A DNA stretch of 64,000 bases, from positions 77,439,247 through 77,503,246 of the forward strand of contig CM040128.1 in NCBI GenBank assembly GCA_022559845.1. The letters are read 5' to 3'. The notes under the pieces were generated by a model that saw only the letters and a list, made by a program, of their open reading frames with translations, did no database searches and had not been told where the DNA came from. Each line of letters opens with the position of its first letter. Within the stretch, counting starts at the first letter, position 1. This document shows positions 45,130 to 55,270 of the stretch, piece after piece. Origin of the DNA: Amorphophallus konjac. Taxonomy: Eukaryota; Streptophyta; Magnoliopsida; Alismatales; Araceae. Both the position numbers and the translations under genes were made by a program.

Positions 45130-46856
45130 GCAAAGGTGAAGATGATGCATATGATCTGTTTGAAATTTTGAGTGAAAATTCGATCAATCGTGCCTCCATC
45201 TCATCTCATCAACAATCTGTAGGATCTGTCAAACAGGATGAAAACCCAATCCACACTTTCATGGAAGTCTGTGAATTCTGTGCCAGTCTCACTCACCATG
45301 TGAGTCAGTGTCCTACTATGGCCCAACTCCCACTGGTCATCCAAGCTCAAGTTCAAAATGTCCTAGGGTTCTCTCAGCTCAAGCATGCTACATTTTCAGA
45401 TGATTATAATCTTGGCTGGAGTAATCACACAAATTTGCCTTGGACGGATCCAACATTCCAAGCCCATCTGTTTAAACTTTCACCCCAAGCAGCCCACGAG
45501 CGGCCCATGTGTACTCAACCTCCGCCCAACTCATCTCACCCAGATTTCGGAATCAACATTGATACTAGGGGTGATTCACCGGGCCACTGCTTTGAACCAC
45601 AAATCGTGTACTCTCAGTCTACTTATCAACCCTCTCCTTCAACATTACACCAACCCCCTCAATATGTGAATGATGATGATGAGGACAGTCTTCTGCCTGT
45701 CATTTTGGCTCGAGATATCACTATTGAGAGTGAGGGGGAGTGCGCACGTAATACCATGATGAAGGAAGGGAAGGAAGAAGGGGGTGGCTTCAAGGATAAT
45801 GATGATCATATCACCCCATTCTATGAATGTTTTGAGATTGAGAATATTACTGTAAAGGATAATGGCCTAAACAACTCAATTGATGAAATAAATAAAGAGG
45901 AGGATTACTTTGTAAGTAATAATATTATTGATTTAATGAAACAAAATTCTGAATATCCTCCTCCCCTGGAAGAACATGATGATGGGGCCTTATTAGAAAA
46001 GTTTACATTTCATCTACCGACCCCATTTCTGAAAAATTTGATTGATAATTTTGGGTTTAGTAATGAGTGTGATGATGGGCCCGTCTTAGAGAAATTCACA
46101 TTTGATCTGACCTATGATGAAAGGGCCGGACTGGAATCATTTACATTTCCTCTATCCACCCCATTAGTGGGCAATTTGGTTAATAATCCTCAGATGAGTG
46201 ATGAGTGTGATGAAGGGGTTTCATTAGAAAATTTCATATTTGATCTGACCCCTGAAGCCTATCCAATGAAGTCTGAATCTGTGGATGCGTTAGATACTGG
46301 GCTCGTGCTTCCTTCTACTTTGATTCCCCTGTCAGTTGAGCCTCTCCAATTTGACATTCTAGGACCTGAGGGGGATGTGCCAACCACATTCATCTTTGAT
46401 TTGACTTCCTCTCAGGAAGACAAGTTGATCAATGCCCTTAAAGTTCATGAGGCTGTTACTGAGAGGAAAGTGGCTAAGGATGACAATCTTATTCCTAAGC
46501 TACCAGGGCCTGAACAAGTTACCATGGAGGAAGTCGTTCCTAAAGGGCTCGTCAGGAGAGAAGATACAGGACAAGAGGACCAATGGATTGATTTTGTGCA
46601 AGGGTTCCACCTCGATCATGACAACTTATTGACCATTGGTCATTTCTGGATCCCTAAAGTTGCAATCTGGCTCACACACATGGTCAACGTTAAAATCAAT
46701 AATGTGCGTGACCCATATATTTCGGGCCCCAATCCGTACATACTTACTATTGTCTTCCAATGGTATGAGGGATGGAATTTGAAGGAGGACAAGATCACGT
46801 GGTGGCTCATTCTGAATGCCACACGTTGGTTAGTGATCTACCTTGTGTCAGGCTGA
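45096..46856 (+). pseudogene. Gag continuation with large unknown acidic region
   Basis: 586-codon frame. The first 100 residues continue gag (GGAFMSKGEDDAYDL ... CEFCASLTHHVSQCP, a CxxC-H-C knuckle-like motif). The rest belongs to no family I know. It is acidic and contains three or four diverged copies of a 35-50-residue unit of the form DDGxxLEKFTFxLPTP (about 45970-46260), then a further copy near 46370. The C-terminal part is Trp-rich (ITWWLILNATRW). Such long frames occur in non-autonomous relatives. Confidence 0.7.
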
Positions 46857-48173
46857 CGACATAAAACTTAGCGCTTCTTGGGAGGCACCCCAAAGTTTTC
46901 ATGATTTTTATGTGAAAATAAATGGCTTCTTGGGAGGCAACCCAAGTTTTTCGTGTGTTTTTATTTTGCAGGTGTGAATAACCGATCAGTTGGGGAGAGA
47001 AAGGAGATTGCTTACTCTACTGCTCAGCTAAGCCAAGCCGTCAAAAGTCAAGTACCACCTTTTCTTCAAAAGCCACAATTTTCGAAGTCCACCACTATCA
47101 GGTTGTCCCATTCCTTCATAAACTTCTCATCTACATTGTTTTATTAATCTCTATTGTTCATGCCATTGAGGACAATGTCATTTAAGTTGGGGGGACACTA
47201 AATCATGTTACACATTCTGCATTCATATATACAGCCTCTAAATTTTTCATATACAACCTCTAAAATTTTCACCTCAATTTTTTTTTGGAAAAACTAAACT
47301 ACAAACACCCAATTGAGTTTTCATGATTCATGTTTCCATTGAAAAGAAAACTAGAATAGAAAAGACTAGGGAAAAGGAAGATGGACAATTTATTTAATCT
47401 AGCCATGAAAAACTGATTTAAGAATCTCTTTAAAGTTCATGTGCACTTTAGATAAAATGAAAATCACTTTGCACGCTAATTAAATAAGTAGATAAGCTTT
47501 CTGCTATTTTGGATATGTTGTCTGATATTCAGCACTTCTTAAGGAAGAGATCTTTAGATTTCTGCCTAGTGATCTATCAAACTTAGTGCAAAAGCACAAT
47601 TGACAAAATTTTGAGAAAAACACCATGAAAAATGCTCCGATTCTGAGTAACCGGGCCTACTTCACCTAAGACGTGTTGAGGTTCGCGTCAAAAGGAAAAG
47701 AGAACTTTGATCTGTGTAACCGGGCCTACTTCACCTAAGACGTGTTGAGGTTCGCGTAAAATAGTGAAGGGTAGTGCGGCATCATGTGTGTATAGAAAAA
47801 AAAAAGAGAAGAAAAAAATATAGATCCCAAAAGGGACAAATGGAATAAGGCAGATAAAAAGCTATTATGCTTAATGCTCTGGTTAAGAAGTGCAGAGTTG
47901 AACAACACTTGCTTGCAATAGCAAATGGGGGACGTAATTGTCTTCACTATAGACTTAGCATTTCACATGCACAAGTGCTACTGAATTTTGATTAGAATTC
48001 TTAATCATGTACCTTAATTTCCTACATAAGGCTAGTATGTGATAATGATTCCAGATTCCTAATCTTTAGTAGATTCTATGAACGACGATCTGAAATGAGG
48101 CATGGATATTTTAAACTCTTGTTGGTCCTAAAATTTTTCATTATTTGCATTGCTAAGGGACTAGCAATGAGTA
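46857..48173 (+). other. 3' non-coding region of Athila-type element
   Basis: No gene. Contains two CTTCTTGGGAGGCA hairpins (about 46875-46895 and 46926-46946; stem CTTGGG/CCCAAG), a possible splice acceptor TTTTGCAG near 46970, and an exact 42-bp direct repeat (47647-47688 and 47716-47757) starting GTAACCGGGCCTAC. Confidence 0.75.
47647..47757 (+). repeat. Exact 42-bp direct repeat, 69-bp spacing
   Basis: GTAACCGGGCCTACTTCACC and the next 22 bases recur exactly at 47647 and 47716. Confidence 0.92.
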
Positions 48174-48185
48174 AGTTGGGGGGTG
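48174..48185 (+). other. Polypurine tract of Athila-type element
   Basis: A G-rich tract (GTTGGGGGGTG) directly before the TGATAAG of the 3' LTR. Confidence 0.75.
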
Positions 48186-48526
48186 TGATAAGTGTGTATT
48201 TTTACATATTAATTCATGTTATACACATATTTTAGGAGTTGAAATAATAATAAATATACACGTATCACACTTACTGTTAATTTAGAGGTAAATATTTAAA
48301 TTTCTGAAACTAAATAATTTTAATAACGATATTTACTTATTTATGCAGGCACTCGGTACGAGGAAAGCGACAAGAAATAAATATAAAAAAATAAATAAAA
48401 AGAGAAAATAACAAAAAAATAATAAAGGCCAAAAGCCCATGGACTTGTTCAAAAAGAAAAGAAAAAAATGAAAAATAAATAAATAAATTTATTTGATATT
48501 TTTTGGGATTTTATAAAGATATATAC

Positions 48527-48563
<37 letters not shown>

Positions 48564-50364
48564 TGTGTGCGTGTGTGTTTTTTCTGTTTGCAGGTCGGCG
48601 CGCCCGCGCCTTCACACAGGCGGCACGGGCGACGAGGGCATGTGGGCACGTCAACGCGCCCAAGCGCGGTCAGCATGAGGGGGGTCCCACGCGGGCGCAT
48701 CGCGGCGTAGCCGCGGCAAGAGGGCGGCCGGCGCACCGCGGGCCCACGTGGGGTGCCTCACCTGTGGGAGAGAGAGGCGGCGGCGCACGGGCGCACGCGG
48801 CCGGGGAGGAGAGAGAGAGAGAAAAAGAGAGAGAAAGAAGGAGAAAAGGAGGAGAAAAAGGCTAGAAAAAATTAGAAAAAAATCAGAAAAAAATATAAAA
48901 GTGTGCAACACATGTTGGCACATAATTTTGAGTCAACAATAGCAACAATAGGTTGTGTTGTTTAACAAAAGAGGAAAGGAATGTTCACATTGGCAATGGT
49001 GTTATGTGAACCTGATAAAAGGGGCTTCAAATGTAATGAAAAAAGAGGAGTTGCTAGGAGTAGTTCCTAAGAGTTGGAATGAGGTTGCTTTGAGTTCTTG
49101 AAGTTCATGCTTGTTGGCCTTAGTAGAGCTACATAGGAGAGTTAGACGGTGTTGCTTTTAGAGCTTTTGATGTAAACTTTGTAAGTTGATATTGTTTTAA
49201 TGAATGTTCTTTTTAAGCATTTAGTCATTTCTTAGTCCCATTACTTGTTGTTCTGATCTCCATTTCATTTTCCTATCTTTACAAAAGTTGTTCATCTTTA
49301 AGTGTTCTTCAATTTCTCTTTCTATCATTTTCTTCAATTACTTCTAGTTTGAAAGTTATTACCCGTTTTCCTAAGTGCTGTTCTACGTGATTACTGTTCA
49401 TCCGAGGTGATACCTTCTAGTATTCTTCTGTTTTGAAGTCTTTCAATCCTTTTTTCACTCTGAGTTCTTCATGAAAGTTGTGCTTCTCTTGTAGATATAA
49501 CTTTTCTTCTTCTACCACTTCTCTTAATTGTTCTTTGTTTGTGAGGTAGAATTAATTTTTCACTGTTCTAATTTCTGCCATTTTACTGTTCATCCGCACC
49601 AATAGATCTTGATTTTTCACGTTTTTCACTGTCTTGCTCTCGTTTTCTGTTTCTGTGTTCTTAATCAAACTTCTTCATCTTTTCATTCTCTACAACTTTC
49701 ATTTATTCCACTTCTTCTAATTCCTTTTATAGTTTAAGTTATTCTATTCCTTCCAACCCCCTATTTTCAATATAATTCTGTTGTATTTTCAACTTGTGTT
49801 TGTTTCTATTTCTATCAATCTCCATCTCTTCACAAGTTCTTCACACACACCCAAAGCGGTAGTCATCTTCCGATCATCTCACGGCGTCGACTTTCAAGGC
49901 GGAGCGATCTTCATCCAAGGCTCGACGAGGAAACGACGGCGTTCTTCATCAATTGGCTAAAATTTCCTTAACTTCTCTCTTGTTATTTAAAGTTGTAATT
50001 TCATTTTATATTGCATTCTTTCACTTTCAAAGGAATAAAAATTCATCTAAGTAAAGTTTTGAAATTCTCATCTTTTCACCTATTCCAATTTCTCTTCTTC
50101 ACCCATCTCATATTCTTTAGTTAAGATTTCATGCAATTTAAGCTTCTTTAGTGATAATCGCACTCAAAAGACAACAATTGGTTTGCAAACATAAGGATAT
50201 TTGCCAACTTGATCTATAAAGATTATATTTCTTCCCCGTGAGATCAAACCGTATTTACCACTTTACTCGTATTTTCAAAATCATTTAAGTGAGTGAGTGC
50301 GGTTGTATAAATTTTGAAATTTGTGTGGCACGGTATTTTTAAACGACGGGTGTCGAGCGCATCA
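48186..50364 (+). repeat. 3' LTR of Athila-type element
   Basis: 2179 bp, collinear with 41256-43418. The main length differences are in the TA run and a short indel near 49440. Confidence 0.94.
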
Positions 50365-50369
50365 GTCTT
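50365..50369. other. Target-site duplication GTCTT (right)
   Basis: Second copy of the 5-bp duplication. Confidence 0.95.
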
Positions 50370-51506
50370 CATACACTCTGAGAAGGAAGGAGCAGCCGGC
50401 TTGTCCGTTGGCTTTTTGTCAGAGCCACTAGATTCTGCCCCCTTGCTGGCCTTGGCGGCAGGGGTGAACTCTATGATATTCAGCTCCTTATCGGATTGGC
50501 GTTCTAGCGCTGGCTTACCCTTTGCTGCAGTATAGCTCAGGTTATCGGCGAAGAACATCTCTATTTCGGCGACTGCCAAATTGAGTTGGTCGAAGCCTTT
50601 TATATTGGTGTCGAGAAGCTTTTCGCTGACCTCGACAGCTAGACCTCGACGACATATGGTGATGGCATCCTCTTGAACGGGTGGATTGACACACCTCATG
50701 CTGAGGTCTCGCCACTTTTTGATAAAGTCGAGGGCGCCCTCGCCCTTTTTCTGCCGAAGAGAACAGAGTTCGGCTAGGGAGACCTTTCGCTCGGCCATTT
50801 GAAAGCGGTCGAGGAATTTCTTCTGGAGATCAGCTCAGTCGATGACTGAGTTGGGCTTCAGGCAGGAGTACCATTGGAAGGCCGTTCCCGTGAGAGACAT
50901 GGCGAAGTAGCGGATGAGATATGATTCATCCAACGCTAACTCACCCATGGCCGTAACATAGTAGGCCAAGTGTTCATGCGGCGACCCCTGCCCGTCGAAC
51001 TTTTGCAACTTCGGGGGCTTGGAGTACTCTGGGAGAAGCTTTTTCAGCTGGTGGTGAAGCGGGTAGGGTACACTGTAGAGATCTACCGTAACCGCCCCTT
51101 CACCATAATGGGCGAGCTTTCTCTCGACAATGCGCTCGATCATCTGGCGTTGCGCCAAGAGATTCTCTGGCACTGGCGTGTTGGAGGCTCGTGGCTGAGT
51201 CTCAACCGGGGGCGTGCCAAACCCAGTTGCCAACGGGGTTCGGGCAATCGCCGCTGAGGTGTTGGCAGCATCACGGGCCACCGGGGGTACCGGTGCCTTG
51301 GCCTGAGGCCTAACAGGTTGCTGAGGATGAAGGTCCCGTTCCTGGAGGAGGTCTTGCAGGAGGGCCTTCAGATGCTGGTTCTCCTTCATGAGAGTATCGA
51401 GGGTGACTTCTTGAACCTCGTTTGCAGGAGGGTCGTTGTTGACCGGCTCTACATTGATAGGAGGGTCGCGGTCTTCCACTGGGACCTCTTCCGCGCGTTC
51501 CGTCAC
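50370..51506 (-). pseudogene. gag: Tat-A gag, core
   Basis: Structural protein of Tat-A. KFDGQGSPHEHLAYYVTAMGE, LTGTAFQWYSCLKP, and KVSLAELCSLRQKKGEGALDFIKKWRDLS are the retrotransposon gag motifs of this lineage. Stops at 51507 (TAG) and 50835 (TGA) split a frame that is otherwise continuous with the N-terminal extension and with 41250-40842. Confidence 0.9.
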
Positions 51507-53411
51507 CTACGGTCCGGCAGAAGTGTCGATGTGACATGTTAGGGGAGGTGGCGGAGCCTGGTGGCGTGGCCTTCTGAAGTGGGACAGAGGCTGGTTCAAG
51601 TCGTCAGACTGGGTGTCTGGCTGGTGTCCGGTGGTGTAACACGCGAACACTCGAACCACGTCATTGATGAACCGGGTCGTCCGTTTCCCGCGCGTGTGCC
51701 TCTCTGGGCGGACATGCGCCCCTAGCCTGTCAAAGACCAAGGTGCGTTGCAGAGGGGACTTACTCCCGACATCAGTCGGAGGAGAACCCAGGACAGGTTG
51801 CTGGAGGGCCCGGGAACGGGCTCGCCTTTGCCTCTGCTTGCTTGTGCGGGGGACATTGGACGACTTGGCATCGTCAGATGATGCTATTGTAAGGCCAGTC
51901 GCATCCCGTCTGATGCCGCGTCTGAGTGCTCACGGGGGGTTTCTAATACGCGCCCTTCGAACAGCTTGAGCTTCCTCTGGGGTGACCCAGATTCTCTTCA
52001 AGTTAGGTTGCTGGTCCCCCTCGTCGTCGCTTTTTCGACGAGTTGTCTTGGGAGGCCGTGTGTCGGGCTGGCGTGGGTGCCCCCGGATAGCCGCCGAGGA
52101 ACCCGCTCCTTTGAGCTTCACTTCATCCTCTCGTGTTTGACGCAAGAGGTCAAAATGATTGGAGGTGGGGATGGTGGGAATGGTCCATTCCTGGGGTATG
52201 ATTGGTTCACCCCCGTCGAGACGGATCCGCAAGTCACCGACAAAAACCATCTTGCCAGAGTTGCTGGTTGCGGCAGCGAGCCGTCTGCCTCTGCGGCCAT
52301 GGAGGCGCTTCTTCTGAGGAGCTGAGGAAGACTCCGCCCCAAGGTGGTAGACCGAGAAGACCCGGCCTGAAGCGACCAGCAGCGTGAAGCTGTCAGTTTG
52401 AGGTGCTGGGACTGGACCCCGGGATAAGTAACCCACACCGGGAGTCGATGACTGGGTGACTCGGGTGTAAGCCTTCACCCGCGTCGATAGGAGTGTTGCC
52501 GATGCTCGAGATGACACTCTTGCACCGGGAGGCAACGTCGTCGGAGGTGCTAAGGTGCCGACGCCCCTGGGTCGAGGACCCGCGGTAGGTGCCGGAGTAG
52601 TCTGGGCTCGGGTCGGGAGGCCTGAGGAAGGTGCTGAGGAATGTTGCCCCCTGGGTGGAAGACCCACGGGGGGAACCGGTTCAACTGGACCCCGAGACCG
52701 GGGTCCCGAGTGCAATACCGGGGAGCCGTGAACTCGGGGCTGGGAGCTCGTGTTGAGAGTCGGCTTTGCTGGGATTCAGGGTTGGAAACCCGATAAAGAT
52801 GCTGAGGAGCCGTGGACCCGGGGCTGGGAGCCCGTGTTAGGTACCGGCTTGGCTGGAGCTCGGGGTTGGGGACCCGAGGCAAACGTTGAGGAGCCGTGGA
52901 CCCGGGGCTGGGAGCCCGTATTGGGTGCCGGCTTGACTGGGGCTCAGGGTTGAGAACCCAAAGAAAACACTGAGGAGCCGTGGACCCGGGGCAGGGAGCC
53001 CGTATTGGGTGTCGGCTTGACTGGGGCTCGAGGTTGGGGACCCGAGGGAAATGCTGCAGTAGTGACCGAAGTCTGGGGCACGGGGCCCGAGCCGGAGATC
53101 AGACGAGGCTGGCCTCGGGAGCTAATGCTCACCCTGGCCGGCGTTGATCTAGGGGCCCTGCAGGGGCCAGTGATGACGGTCCAGTGCCCGGCACTCGGGC
53201 GGGACACTGGTGCTGGAGATGCATGTGGCACATTGGCCATAGGAGCCAATGGAGAGACTGGAGTTGGCTGAAGAGCAGCCACGGGGACCACACCCAAGAA
53301 GTAGGGTGATCCGATAACAGGGGCGAAGCCGCCGAAAGCGATCGGCGTCGCCAAGTAGCCCACCAGGGCGTGGGTGGCAATGACGTTGGGGCCGTAGGTG
53401 ACGGCTGCCAT
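51507..53411 (-). pseudogene. Proline-rich N-terminal extension of Tat-A gag, with repeats
   Basis: An open minus-strand frame from ATG 53411 in the same phase as gag, interrupted by stops at 52944, 51930 and 51507. The N-terminus is hydrophobic (MAAVTYGPNVIATHALVGYL). About 53100-52690 holds diverged 27-residue (81-bp) repeats rich in Pro, Ser and Arg. Further on is a basic KRxWVTPEEAQAVRRARIRN segment. It could be an upstream extra frame, as in Ogre elements, or a true gag extension. No domain is recognised. Confidence 0.6.
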
Positions 53412-53612
53412 GGTTGCTGGAGAGCTGAGTGCTGCGGAGGCGACGGTTGATGACAGTCGCCGAGAGAGGTCCGACGATCAGAATGTGAACCAGAAGCTGC
53501 TAGAGAATGCGCGCGCGAGTACCCTCCTCTGCCTCTCCTGCAAGGACAGGGAAAGGGCACTAGGGCTTCAGGGCTGGCATAGACTTTTCTTTAGCAAAAA
53601 AAAGGAAGGCGG

Positions 53613-53635
53613 GAGACGTCCCACCAGGCGTGCCA
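53613..53635 (-). other. Candidate primer-binding site of Tat-A
   Basis: The plus strand reads CCCACCAGGCGTGCCA, which resembles a tRNA-Arg 3' end with about three differences from the tRNA-Arg(CCT) sequence I remember. It lies about 200 bp upstream of the gag extension. Ogre elements use tRNA-Arg. Confidence 0.35.
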
Positions 53636-53639
53636 TCCT

Positions 53640-55270
53640 CTCTGTTCGCGCGGGTTTTTGTTATGCCGATTACCGGGGTGAAGGAAGGGATACAGCGGGG
53701 AAGGAGAATATGGGAGTTTGATATATCTCGGGTATCCTCCTTACGGATGCATGCCTCTCACGGCGGTATCGGACACTCTCCTTTCACGGAAAGTCGAAAA
53801 GGGTCGAATGGCACGGAAATGTCAGGATAAGAGTTAACCGGACAGGATGCAGGCATGCCAGTCGATTTCTCGACAATCACTCATGGAACCAAGGGTTGAC
53901 CGAAGAAGCGCCACCAGGGCGCGGCACGTGGGCTTGGGCGATCGAGCGACACGTGGAGAGAAGAGGTTCCATGGGTGCGAGTGCGTAGGCGATTGCGGGA
54001 ATCGTGTACTGGATGTCTTTCCCCACCGGCCGCAAGCAACCGGTGTTTATTTATATCGGACTGAATCCGAATACCTTCGTTCTAAGCTGAAGAAAAGTAT
54101 GTATATATGTCTGAAGCCGTGGGTAGAGGGCTGGGGGCATTCAGCAGCTATGGGTGCGCGTTAGACTGAGGGGTGTTTACCGGGGTTAGGGTGTTAGGCA
54201 CGGATGCCAAGTGATATAGATAGAAAATTGAGGGCCTGAACGTGGGTGCGAGAGCACTCGTCCAATCGGCGGTGTTATAATGAGGTGTATACTTCTTTAC
54301 AGGAAAGCCGTAATGGCCAAGGTACAACTGGCGCATGGCACGGGACAACTCCGACGTGCTAGTCGTTCCCCAGGTCAATGCGTGATGAATGAACGCATAT
54401 GCGTTTTATTGAGGGATCATCCCATGGCGTGGGCCAGGGCCGTGTTGCAAAATGGGGGCCTGTGACTGGATGACTGGAGGGATACATCGATCCGGTATCT
54501 GGGCGAGGGTCGATCACAACTTGAGTTGAGCGGTCGAACATGGCCTCGTGACTGCGAGAGTGCATGACGTCAAGGTACGCGTGTGGTTGCAACCGACGTG
54601 CACGCGAGGGGAAGTCCCGGCATGAGGGGACGTCCGCCCATGTCTTAATGTCTCACATATGGTGGGTGTTGACTTGTGTGTGACGGCTACATACTGCGTG
54701 AGGGGAGTGCAAACGACATACCCCCGGCGTATTAGGCCGACGAACAAGTCACACGCATAATTCTCCTTAGCTCGCTACTCGGAGCCGCGCTTGAAGTCCT
54801 GGATGCTCGGTGCTTGCTGGATGCTGGATCTTGGATGGATGAACATGCCCCACCCCTTGAGCTCCTAAGGGGTTTTTATAGGGGAAGTTGAAGGGTCACA
54901 AGGGCTTTACACGGACCAGCTAAGGGGGGTGAGCTGGTCCGCGTAAACCCAAGTGAATAGTGGCGTTTGGCTTACACGGGTAAAGAGAGGGGGAAGGGGT
55001 TTATGCGGACCAGCCCAGGGGGCTGAGCTGGTCCGCGTAAACCCCCATTGGATGGGGTTTAGGCGGATCAGCCCAGGGGGCTGGGATGGTCCGCCTAAAC
55101 CCCCCTCAGGGGGTTTAGGCGGAGTGGTTTTGGTTGTTTTTTTGAAAAAATTAATTTTTTTTAACTGAATGGGGGGTTTACGCGGACCAGCCAGGGGGGT
55201 GATCTGATCTGCCTAAACCCCCCCAGGGGGTTTTAGGCGGACTGGCACCAATGAGAGAGGGGGGGCAGTC
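53640..55270 (-). repeat. Probable 5' LTR of Tat-A
   Basis: Non-coding DNA with promoter-like order on the minus strand: CCTATAAAAACCCC (54873-54881 region) and AATAAA (54410-54405) about 470 bases further on. The four-hairpin cluster at 54906-55240 lies upstream of the TATA box. No second LTR copy is in the window, so the ends are not proven. Confidence 0.45.
54906..55240 (-). other. Cluster of long imperfect inverted repeats
   Basis: At least four hairpins of the form GTTTAcgCGGACCAGC...GCTGGTCCGcgTAAAC: 54906-54947, 54999-55042, 55056-55101 and about 55176-55218. The two bases next to TTTA change from CG to GG together with their partners. Perfect 10-bp stems CTAAACCCCC/GGGGGTTTAG join neighbouring units (55095-55118). 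Confidence 0.8.

Larger units (their letters stand above)
41256..50364 (+). mobile_element. Athila-type non-autonomous Gypsy element
   Basis: 9109-bp plus-strand element with 2.17-kb LTRs, a tRNA-Asp primer site, a broken gag with a large unknown C-terminal region, a non-coding 3' part and a polypurine tract. Protease, RT, RNase H and integrase are absent, so it depended on a relative. The primer site and the duplicated CTTCTTGGGAGGCA motif after the coding region are typical of the Athila/Tat branch. It sits in Tat-A gag. Confidence 0.92.
11063..55270 (-). mobile_element. Tat-A: old Tat-lineage Gypsy element, interrupted four times
   Basis: Minus-strand Gypsy element whose pieces are separated by four younger insertions. 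Order in sense: 5' LTR zone, gag with a long N-terminal extension, protease, RT, RNase H, a second RNase H, integrase, a hairpin-rich 3' region, and an antisense reading frame. RT before integrase is Gypsy; the extra archaeal-type RNase H after RT is typical of the Tat/Ogre/Retand group, as are extra reading frames upstream of gag and antisense near the 3' end (known for example in Grande). The 3' LTR lies left of the window, so LTR ages cannot be compared. The right boundary given here is only approximate. Many nonsense codons and frameshifts show it is long dead. Confidence 0.82.
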
